Notes under the pieces: generated by a model
Database searches by the model: none
Told to the model about the DNA's origin: nothing
The model's input: the letters and a program-made list of their open reading frames with translations, nothing else
Assembly: GCA_905233515.1 (NCBI GenBank)
Contig: CAJOEQ010000066.1
Span: 1 to 10,797 of the forward strand
Origin: an uncultured Synergistales bacterium
Lineage (GTDB): Bacteria > Synergistota > Synergistia > Synergistales > Aminobacteriaceae
Reading direction: 5' to 3'
Length of the DNA stretch: 10,797 nt
Position numbers and translations under genes: made by a program
In this document: positions 1-6,268 of the stretch, piece by piece
Numbering within the stretch: position 1 is the stretch's first letter
How the letters are laid out: every line of letters starts with the position of its first letter

Positions 1-2123
1 GGAGTCGGTGTAACGTCCTCGCTTTCTGTAATCTCTATAACACGAAGAGAGCCGATAACGTCATCACTGTTTATTTTTGCTTCATAAATGACTGAGTAAT
101 AAGTCTCAGGAATATTTAATTTATCAGCGTCAATAATAACACTTCCGTCCGAACTCGTAGTAACTTCTGTAACATAGCTCGGGAATATAGCTCCTTCAGA
201 GTAAATAAACACGTCCGGTGAATATGCTGTATCAAATAACGGGTCTAACTCTCTATCAATTTCGCCGCCGCCTGTCTGCTCTCTAGTCTTTAAAAATGGC
301 GTGTCCTCGTAAAATTCCGTCATGTCCATCAAAGTGAGTCCTACTTTAACGCCTGCTGGGAATGCTTTTCCGTTATTGTCAGCTAGAATTTGAGAAATTT
401 TGCGGCCTTTAAAGCTATTTTCATTTACGACGGGATTAAGCGACTCGATATAATTATCATTTACTGTGTAATCAGGCTCAAGAATTACAGGAATTCCCGC
501 GATTGTGAAATCTTCTTCTTCAGGTTCAGGAATTGGAGTCGTGCCTGCTGTTGTTGTGAATGCTTTAATACATGCGTTTACAGGATTTGAGACTTTCTTA
601 TCTCCGCTCATTTCGGTGTTAGATGCACCGTCGAACCATGAATTATCTAAATAAAAATAGCTTTCTCCGTCGAAAATAGCAGCAAAATCTGAATAGCCGT
701 TAATTCTTGCTTCAGCTGCGATCGGGAATCCATTAGAAGGATTCTTTACGTCAATTACAACGCCGAAATAATCGCCTTTCTTGAGAGTCGTTATAGGGCT
801 TGTTAATTTCAAAGTGTGATAACCTGCGAGCGGCTGTGTTATAGTGTCTGACGTAAAAATCGGCGTGCCTGTAGTTATTGCTGTCTTAGGGTGATTTGCT
901 CCGTAATTGTAAATATAAATTTTGACTTCTGCATTATTCTGAGTCGTGTAATAAGAAATTTCTTTCAGAGTCTCGCCCTCACTTCTTATTTTGAAGACAT
1001 TTGCGGCACTTGCTCTTGTTTCGCCGGTAATTCCCCACGCTGTGCAAACTCCTAACGGGTCATATTCGTACGTGATTATATTTTTGTCGGTTGATTCAAC
1101 AGTGAAGGCCGTACCATACATAATATATTGCTCGTATGACATCCAGCAATAGCCGCCCATTGTTTTATTTGGCCAGTCATCGCCCCATGAGTTACGAACG
1201 AGCCACGCGCCTGGTTTTGTAGGTCTGATTGATTGGCTGCTGAAATTAGAGATCGGGTAATTATCGTCCCAGCCTATTATAGCTACTGTGTGATCTGTTA
1301 CATTAGGCGGGTTGTCGCCTTCTTCATTTGAATTTTCCTGCAATGAATAGAAATATGCGCCGCTGTCTCTGTTGAGAAAACGCTTATTAAGTGCCGCGCT
1401 GTAACTTATTGCAATTCCGCCCTTATTCATGATTAATTTTTTGATCTCGTTTCTGTTCTCTTCTTTGAACATAATATCCGATGATTCATTAGTCATGAAT
1501 ACAGCTTCTGTAACTCTTAAAGCAGTGGGCAAATAAGCGTCATGACTCTTTATTGCTGCTACGGCATTATCGGGACTCTTCGTTGCAAAATCACTATATG
1601 GAAGTCCTGTTTTTTCCTCAATCGGTGCCCAGCCATAACCGCGTGTCATAAGCGAAAGAGCTTGAGTAATATGGCCGCCGTTATCAAAAATTTGTGCATA
1701 TGTAGGATCTTTTGCGAGCTGGTTTGTTTTCTTGTCAGTTACGCTGAATCTGTTTTTCCTGTCAGAATCCATACATGTGAACCAAGCAAGATAAATTTCT
1801 GATAATTTCAGGTCATCGGCCTTTGTTATATTGAGAAAATTATCATTTGATAAGTGCTGAAGTAAATAACCTGTCTCAACTGCTGCGAGAGTTCCAAATG
1901 CCCAGCAAGTCCCCCACGGATCTTGTTTTCTAATTGCTGATACATAACCGTGTTCTCTCAAGTCATAAGAAACTGGCAGAGTCTCATTTGCTGAAAGTTT
2001 TATTATATTATTTTGTGTAGGGACTCTTTCAAGTTTTGAGAATGTGAAAGGCACGAGAGCAGCAAACGCACTTGACTCGAATAGAGAAATTAATAATAAT
2101 GTGATAAAAAATTTTCTCTTCAT
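1..2123 (-). CDS. Secreted papain-family (C1) cysteine peptidase with lectin-like domain, 3' end outside window
   Basis: The frame is open for 707 codons from an ATG at 2123 to the left edge, so the C-terminus is missing. Residues 1-21 form a signal peptide (KRK, hydrophobic core, likely cut after A-F-A), so the protein is exported. The papain-fold catalytic set is complete: Q67 (oxyanion hole), C73 in GTCWAF, H278 in TDHTVAIIGW and N311 in RNSWG. Residues about 372-525 (NVFKIRSEGETL, GYHTLKL, KKGDYFGVVI) look like the lectin-like domain that follows C1 domains in secreted bacterial proteases. A Pro/Glu linker (PIPEPEEE) leads to an unrecognised region, about 540-707, that seems beta-rich. 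Synergistota proteins of this type often end in a cell-surface sorting tail, which would lie outside the window. The substrate is unknown; degradation of external protein or peptide is the likely role. The gene is transcribed divergently from the alcohol dehydrogenase. Confidence 0.9.
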   Translation of the reverse strand, partial: MKRKFFITLLLISLFESSAFAALVPFTFSKLERVPTQNNIIKLSANETLPVSYDLREHGYVSAIRKQDPWGTCWAFGTLAAVETGYLLQHLSNDNFLNITKADDLKLSEIYLAWFTCMDSDRKNRFSVTDKKTNQLAKDPTYAQIFDNGGHITQALSLMTRGYGWAPIEEKTGLPYSDFATKSPDNAVAAIKSHDAYLPTALRVTEAVFMTNESSDIMFKEENRNEIKKLIMNKGGIAISYSAALNKRFLNRDSGAYFYSLQENSNEEGDNPPNVTDHTVAIIGWDDNYPISNFSSQSIRPTKPGAWLVRNSWGDDWPNKTMGGYCWMSYEQYIMYGTAFTVESTDKNIITYEYDPLGVCTAWGITGETRASAANVFKIRSEGETLKEISYYTTQNNAEVKIYIYNYGANHPKTAITTGTPIFTSDTITQPLAGYHTLKLTSPITTLKKGDYFGVVIDVKNPSNGFPIAAEARINGYSDFAAIFDGESYFYLDNSWFDGASNTEMSGDKKVSNPVNACIKAFTTTAGTTPIPEPEEEDFTIAGIPVILEPDYTVNDNYIESLNPVVNENSFKGRKISQILADNNGKAFPAGVKVGLTLMDMTEFYEDTPFLKTREQTGGGEIDRELDPLFDTAYSPDVFIYSEGAIFPSYVTEVTTSSDGSVIIDADKLNIPETYYSVIYEAKINSDDVIGSLRVIEITESEDVTPT

Positions 2124-2138
2124 GATAATAAAAAATGT

Positions 2139-2144
2139 CTCCTT
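2139..2144 (-). promoter_or_regulatory. Ribosome binding site of the C1 peptidase, long spacing
   Basis: AAGGAG on the minus strand, 15 bases before the ATG at 2123. The spacing is longer than usual, but no other ATG, GTG or TTG lies closer in frame, and the ATG gives a textbook signal peptide. Confidence 0.6.
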
Positions 2145-2163
2145 ATTATTAAACAATGAAATA

Positions 2164-2192
2164 ATTATATATTAATTCGCAGGTTATAATAA
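2164..2192 (-). promoter_or_regulatory. Possible promoter of the C1 peptidase
   Basis: A perfect TATAAT lies on the minus strand at 2169-2164. The best -35 at 17-base spacing is only TTATTA (2192-2187). The region is very AT-rich, so chance matches are likely. Confidence 0.35.
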
Positions 2193-2207
2193 AATTTAGC
2201 TGATTTC

Positions 2208-2238
2208 TTGCAAGACTCACGAGTTTATATGCTATAAT
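2208..2238 (+). promoter_or_regulatory. Probable promoter of the secondary alcohol dehydrogenase gene, extended -10
   Basis: TGCTATAAT at 2230-2238 is an extended -10 (TGnTATAAT). TTGCAA at 2208-2213 is a fair -35, with a slightly long 19-base spacer that the extended -10 can compensate. Transcription would start near 2245, leaving a leader of about 70 bases. Confidence 0.55.
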
Positions 2239-2300
2239 TCTAAAAGTTTTATTGCAAAAACAAATTATCACTACAAAAAATTTTTACTATAAATTCATGA

Positions 2301-2306
2301 AGGGAG
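2301..2306 (+). promoter_or_regulatory. Ribosome binding site that selects the TTG start at 2316
   Basis: AGGGAG ends 9 bases before the TTG at 2316. The first in-frame ATG, at 2331, is 24 bases away, too far for this site. The TTG start also gives the MKGxAML N-terminus typical of the TBADH family. Confidence 0.7.
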
Positions 2307-2315
2307 ATTATAAAC

Positions 2316-3355
2316 TTGAAAGGTTATGCAATGTTGAAGATCGGTGAGGCCGGTTGGATTGAGAAAGAACGCCCAGCGTGCGGCCCTCTTGACGCAATAA
2401 TTAAGCCTCTTGCTTTATCACCTTGTACAAGCGATGTTCACACAGTCTGGGAAGGAGCAATCGGAGATCGTCATAATATGATTCTCGGTCATGAAGGCTG
2501 CGGAGTCGTTGATGAAGTCGGCTCACTCGTTAAAGATTTCAAGAAGGGCGATCGCGTAATGGTCGCAGCAATTACTCCGGACTGGGGATCACTTGAGGCT
2601 CAGGGCGGTTTTGCTCAGCATTCGGGCGGAATGTTAGCAGGCTGGAAATTTTCAAACTTTAAAGACGGCGTATTCGGCGAATATTTTCATGTGAACGACG
2701 CAGATGCAAATTTAGCACATCTCCCGGACTCAATTTCCCCCGAAGAGGCTTGCATGTTGTCCGATATGGTACCTACAGGATTTCACGGAGTCGAACTCGC
2801 ACAAGTTGAATTCGGTGATACAGTTCTAGTAATAGGTATCGGCCCAGTCGGCTTAATGGCAGTAGCAGGCGCGAATCTTCACGGAGCAAGCAGAATTATT
2901 TGTGTAGGAACTCGCAAAGTTTGCCGTGATGCAGCAGCTTTTTACGGAGCGACTGACTTTATAGGCTATAAAGATGGCAGCATTGACGAGCAAGTTATGA
3001 AGCTCACAGGAAATAAAGGCGTTGACAAAGTAATTATCGCAGGCGGCAGCGTTGAAACATTCGAACCGGCTGTTAAATGTCTCAAAGCGGGCGGCAGAAT
3101 CGGAAATGTAAATTATCTCGGCAGCGGCACATATGTTACAATCCCAGCGGAATGGCAAATAAAGTAATTGCAGGCGGATTAATGCCCGGTGGAAGATTGA
3201 GACTCGAAAAATTAAGCAGCCTTGTATCCTGCGGAAAATTGAACGTCAAGAAATTAATTACTCATCCATTTAAAGGCTTTGAACACGTAGAAGACGCTTT
3301 AATGCTCATGAAGGACAAGCCGGCAGATCTCATTAAACCGGTAGTAGTGCTTTAG
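2316..3355 (+). pseudogene. adh: NADP-dependent secondary alcohol dehydrogenase (isopropanol/2-butanol type), frameshifted by a 13 or 16-base deletion
   Basis: This zinc-dependent medium-chain dehydrogenase closely resembles the Thermoanaerobacter brockii and Clostridium beijerinckii enzymes, which interconvert secondary alcohols and ketones with NADP(H) in the cytosol. The 5' part (2316-3167, 283 residues, TTG start) carries the catalytic zinc ligands C37, H59, E60 and D150 at the same positions as TBADH. It also has the Rossmann motif GIGPVG (174-179) and NADP-phosphate residues G198, T199, R200 and Y218. It then shifts frame and stops at TAA 3165-3167. The rest continues in another frame from AGC 3146 to TAG 3355 (SGMANKVIAGGL to DLIKPVVVL). 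Near 3146 the family motif R-x-E-W-G-x-G-M is collapsed. Restoring 13 or 16 bases gives 350 or 351 residues; the family has 351-352. The product as read lacks the last 70 or so residues and is probably inactive. Real mutation and assembly error cannot be separated here. Confidence 0.85.
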
Positions 3356-3384
3356 GCTTTAAATAGTTTCATAAAATATATATT

Positions 3385-3415
3385 ACGCTCTGTGAATAAC
3401 GGGGCGTTTTTCTTT
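3385..3415 (+). terminator. Intrinsic terminator after the alcohol dehydrogenase gene
   Basis: Nine-pair stem: ACGCTCTGT (3385-3393) with ACGGGGCGT (3399-3407), including two G-T pairs, and a five-base loop GAATA. A T-rich tail follows (TTTTTCTTT). It lies 30 bases after the TAG at 3355. Confidence 0.8.
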
Positions 3416-3420
3416 ATAAT
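3415..3420 (+). promoter_or_regulatory. -10 box almost touching the CobW-family start codon
   Basis: A perfect TATAAT ends three bases before the ATG at 3424. If used, transcription would start at or within a few bases of the ATG, giving a leaderless mRNA. That fits the absence of a Shine-Dalgarno sequence. No good -35 is visible, because the spacing falls inside the terminator stem (3392-3397, GTGAAT). Confidence 0.35.
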
Positions 3421-3423
3421 ATC

Positions 3424-4335
3424 ATGCAAGTATTAATAATCAGCGGCTTTTTAGGAGCAGGCAAAACAAGTTTTATTAAAGCAATGACCCGCGCAACTGG
3501 CCGGCAATTTGTAGTCGTAGAAAACGAGTTCGGAAATTCAAACGTTGACAGCAAATTATTAAATCAGGACGCTATGAAAATTTACGAACTCACTGAGGGC
3601 TGTATATGCTGCTCTATGAATATGGATTTTTCGCTGTCAGTCATGACTATAGCAAATACTTTGAATCCTGATTATATAATTGTCGAACCGAGCGGGGTTG
3701 CTATGCCGTCAAGAATTCTAGAGAGTTTACGCAAAATTTCATATGAAAATATCGGCATTCTTTCACCTGTTGTGATAGTCGACTCAAAAAATTTTATCTC
3801 GCAAAAAAATTTTTACCCCGAATATTTTAATGACCAGTTAAACACGGCTGGGACTGTTGTATTATCTAAGTCCGAAAATTTATCACGTTCAGAATTTGAC
3901 GAAATTTATAACGAGCTCGGCATTAAAGAAAATATAAATTTTTATCATGAGCATTATTCGAAATGGCCGCGTGAAAAATGGCTTGAACTTCTTACAAATT
4001 ATATAAGTGATAGCAAAAAAATAAATCCCGTTGAAATTCCTGACGCAAAATTATCAAGTCTAGCACTCACAAATATAAAAGTGTCTTCACCCGATGAGCT
4101 TATATATAAACTTGAGAATTTATTATCAGGAAATTACGGCGATATAGTGAGAGCGAAAGGCTTTGCACTGACTCAAAACGAGTCTATAAATTTCAGCGTC
4201 GTGAGTGGCATTTACGAGATAACAGGCGCAAATAATAATAATTCTGATTCAGATATTGTGATAATCGGCGAAAATTTGCAGACTGGGAAAATTAGCGAGC
4301 TCTTTAACGGTGAAATCATAGAAGAAGACGATTAA
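3424..4335 (+). CDS. CobW/P47K-family GTPase (G3E, probable metal chaperone)
   Basis: This 303-residue cytosolic protein carries the G3E-family signatures. They are Walker A GFLGAGKT (8-15), ENEFG (34-38), the metal-binding CICC motif (C60, C62, C63) and EPSG (88-91, Walker B/G3 region). The base-recognition motif, normally NKxD or TKxD, reads SKSE (148-151). The C-terminal part, about 215-300, fits a short CobW C-terminal domain and ends in an acidic tail. It has no long histidine-rich stretch; HEH at 175-177 is the only cluster. Relatives use GTP hydrolysis to deliver metals such as zinc or cobalt to client proteins, but which metal and client apply here cannot be read from the sequence. 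The ATG has no Shine-Dalgarno site and lies just after a terminator and a TATAAT box. The hydrogenase genes follow 85 bases later. Confidence 0.85.
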   Translation: MQVLIISGFLGAGKTSFIKAMTRATGRQFVVVENEFGNSNVDSKLLNQDAMKIYELTEGCICCSMNMDFSLSVMTIANTLNPDYIIVEPSGVAMPSRILESLRKISYENIGILSPVVIVDSKNFISQKNFYPEYFNDQLNTAGTVVLSKSENLSRSEFDEIYNELGIKENINFYHEHYSKWPREKWLELLTNYISDSKKINPVEIPDAKLSSLALTNIKVSSPDELIYKLENLLSGNYGDIVRAKGFALTQNESINFSVVSGIYEITGANNNNSDSDIVIIGENLQTGKISELFNGEIIEEDD

Positions 4336-4362
4336 ATAATTATAATTAAGCCTCCTACATAG

Positions 4363-4368
4363 TATAAT
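4363..4368 (+). promoter_or_regulatory. Possible -10 of the hydrogenase operon
   Basis: TATAAT 53 bases before the TTG start at 4421. No convincing -35 or terminator lies between the CobW-family gene and this point, so read-through from upstream is also possible. Confidence 0.4.
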
Positions 4369-4404
4369 ATTTTGCATAGATTCAATAAAATTTTTTACTA
4401 CTTC

Positions 4405-4412
4405 AAGGGGGG
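4405..4412 (+). promoter_or_regulatory. Ribosome binding site for the TTG start at 4421
   Basis: AAGGGGGG eight bases before TTG. It supports the non-ATG start; no in-frame ATG lies near the start of the coding region. Confidence 0.65.
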
Positions 4413-4420
4413 TATTTTTT

Positions 4421-6268
4421 TTGAGTCGTCTTGTAATTAGACCTGAAACAGAAATTCAGGCTACAGCTAATTCACTTCATGCGGATTTAGAACGACGCGT
4501 TACAGGTGCGCCGCCCGGTCTTTGTCCGTTGGATTTAGCGAGCAGTTATTTAAAAGTTTATTCGGCTCAGACTTGCGGGAAGTGTGTACCTTGTCGAGTC
4601 GGTTTGCGTCAACTTGAAAAATTAATTGATGATTTAATCGAGGGACGCGGCGATCTCAAAACAGTAGACTTAATCGAGAGAACAGCAGAAAGTATATATC
4701 ATTCAGCGGACTGCGCAATCGGTTACGAGGCCGCAAATATGGTATTAAAAGGTGTAAGGGGCTTCAGAGAAGATTATATTGCTCATGCTACAAAGGGCCA
4801 TTGCTTGGCTGAAGGTTTTCAGGCGGTGCCTTGCGTTTCTTTATGTCCTGCACATGTCGACGTACCCGGCTATATTGCTTTAATAAATGCTGGTAGACAG
4901 GCCGATGCAGTCAGATTAATCCGTAAAGATAACCCATTCCCGAGCGTCTGCGCTATGGTCTGCGAACATCCTTGCGAGAATAAATGCAGGCGGGGACTCG
5001 TTGATGACGCTTTGAATATTCGTGCGTTGAAATTATACGCTGTTACAAATTCCGGTCATGTTCCTGTATATCGTGAGGGAGAGTCAGCAGCTCCAGCAAC
5101 GGGCAAAAAAATAGCAATCGTAGGAGGCGGCCCAAGCGGTATAAGTGCGGCTTATTATCTCGGAATGATGGGACATAGCGTAGAAATTTTTGAGCAGAGA
5201 AAACAATTAGGCGGCATGTTACGTTATGGGATTCCAGCTTATAGACTGCCTAGAGAAATTTTAGACGAAGAAATTAACACGCTTTTAACTGCAGGCGATA
5301 TTAAAGTCCATACAGAGACAATTATAGGCGGAGACTCTTATCCGCTTGCTAAATTGAGATCTGAATTTGACGCGGTTTATATTGCGATAGGAGCTCACAC
5401 TGATAAAAGTTTAAGAATTCCCGGAGAAGATGCAGAAGGCGTTATGTCAGCTGTTACACTTTTAAGGAAAATCGGCGATGATAATTACCCTGATTTCACC
5501 GGCAAAAAAGTTGTAGTAATAGGCGGCGGAAATGTCGCAATGGACTGCGCGCGGTCTTCAATGAGATTACACGCTGATAGAGTAGTAATTGCTTATAGAC
5601 GTAGACGCGAAGAAATGACGGCACTTCCTGAAGAAGTCATGGCCGCTGAAGCAGAAGGGTGCGAATTATTCGAACTTGTTGCGCCTCAAAAAGTAGAAGT
5701 CGAGAACGACAAAGCAAAAGCACTCTGGGTACAGCCTCAAATGATCAGCTTTGTTAAAGACGGAAGGCCAAGCCCTAAACCTGCCAGCACTGAACCTGTA
5801 AGAATCGAAGCAGATATTATTGTCGTTGCAATCGGTCAGGGAATCGAGAGCTATAATTTTATGAATGTTCCAGTTAATACGCGCTCAGGGACTATAAAGA
5901 CTCTTGACAGTGAAGAATTAGAGAATATGCCGGGCATTTTTTCAGGCGGGGACTGCGTAACCGGGCCTGCTACTGTAATAAGCGCAATAGGTGCAGGGAA
6001 GATCGCAGCTGCAAATATTGATGAGTATTTAGGATTCAATCATCCTATAAATATTCCCGTTGATATTCCCGAACCTGTACCGCATAACAGGCCGGCCTGC
6101 GGACGTGTTAAATTACGTGAGCGTTCAGTTGATGACAGAGTTAAAGATTTCAGCCTCGTTGAAGAAAGTATGACTCAAGAAGAAATGGAACAAGAGACTA
6201 ACAGGTGTCTGCGCTGTGATCGTTACGGCTTTGGCACATTCAGGGGAGGCCGTGAATTACGATGGTAA
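4421..6268 (+). CDS. NuoF-C/GltD fusion iron-sulfur flavoprotein, NAD(P)H-linked partner of HydA
   Basis: This 615-residue cytosolic subunit should pass electrons between NAD(P)H and the hydrogenase encoded next to it. Residues about 35-125 match the C-terminal [4Fe-4S] domain of NuoF/HydB (TCGKCVPCR; C52, C55, C58, C98), but the NuoF flavin and NADH fold is absent. From about 128 it is a glutamate-synthase small-subunit/NfnL-like module. That module has iron-sulfur cysteines C138 and C142 in PCVSLCP, and C177, C181, C185 and C189. It has an FAD Rossmann motif, GGGPSG (235-240), and a second dinucleotide site, GGGNVAMD (368-375). The latter is followed by YRRRREEM (392-399), whose arginines suit NADPH. 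FSGGDC (507-512) closes the FAD site. A last pair, CLRC (596-599), lies near the end. Its stop overlaps the hydA start by 7 bases, which implies translational coupling. HydDB places hydrogenases with GltD-like neighbours in group A2. NADP preference and bifurcation are inference. Confidence 0.88.
   Translation: MSRLVIRPETEIQATANSLHADLERRVTGAPPGLCPLDLASSYLKVYSAQTCGKCVPCRVGLRQLEKLIDDLIEGRGDLKTVDLIERTAESIYHSADCAIGYEAANMVLKGVRGFREDYIAHATKGHCLAEGFQAVPCVSLCPAHVDVPGYIALINAGRQADAVRLIRKDNPFPSVCAMVCEHPCENKCRRGLVDDALNIRALKLYAVTNSGHVPVYREGESAAPATGKKIAIVGGGPSGISAAYYLGMMGHSVEIFEQRKQLGGMLRYGIPAYRLPREILDEEINTLLTAGDIKVHTETIIGGDSYPLAKLRSEFDAVYIAIGAHTDKSLRIPGEDAEGVMSAVTLLRKIGDDNYPDFTGKKVVVIGGGNVAMDCARSSMRLHADRVVIAYRRRREEMTALPEEVMAAEAEGCELFELVAPQKVEVENDKAKALWVQPQMISFVKDGRPSPKPASTEPVRIEADIIVVAIGQGIESYNFMNVPVNTRSGTIKTLDSEELENMPGIFSGGDCVTGPATVISAIGAGKIAAANIDEYLGFNHPINIPVDIPEPVPHNRPACGRVKLRERSVDDRVKDFSLVEESMTQEEMEQETNRCLRCDRYGFGTFRGGRELRW
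6242..6249 (+). promoter_or_regulatory. Ribosome binding site of hydA inside the upstream gene
   Basis: AGGGGAGG, 12 bases before the ATG at 6262 and within the last codons of the flavoprotein gene. This fits coupled translation. Confidence 0.6.

Noticed and set aside
390..590. 66-codon plus-strand open frame
   Set aside because: It lies inside the protease gene on the opposite strand, its protein is low-complexity and cysteine/isoleucine-rich, and it has no ribosome binding site.
1542..1802. 86-codon plus-strand open frame
   Set aside because: It is antisense to the catalytic domain of the C1 protease, whose translation is clearly genuine there.
2124..2315. Possible small gene or riboswitch in the divergent intergenic region
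   Set aside because: I saw no conserved aptamer-like pairing and no open frame with a ribosome site. The stretch is explained by two promoters and leaders.
2853..3158. 101-codon minus-strand open frame
   Set aside because: It is antisense to the Rossmann domain of the alcohol dehydrogenase and has no family resemblance.
3077..3355. 92-codon plus-strand frame as an independent gene
   Set aside because: Its first 25 or so residues are an out-of-frame reading of the dehydrogenase. From 3146 on it is the dehydrogenase C-terminus, so it is the second part of the broken gene.
4231..4242. (AAT)4 microsatellite in the CobW-family gene
   Set aside because: It encodes four Asn in a likely surface loop. 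It is in frame and too short to suggest phase variation.
5851..6039. 62-codon minus-strand open frame
   Set aside because: It is a shadow of the GltD-like flavoprotein, with no ribosome binding site.
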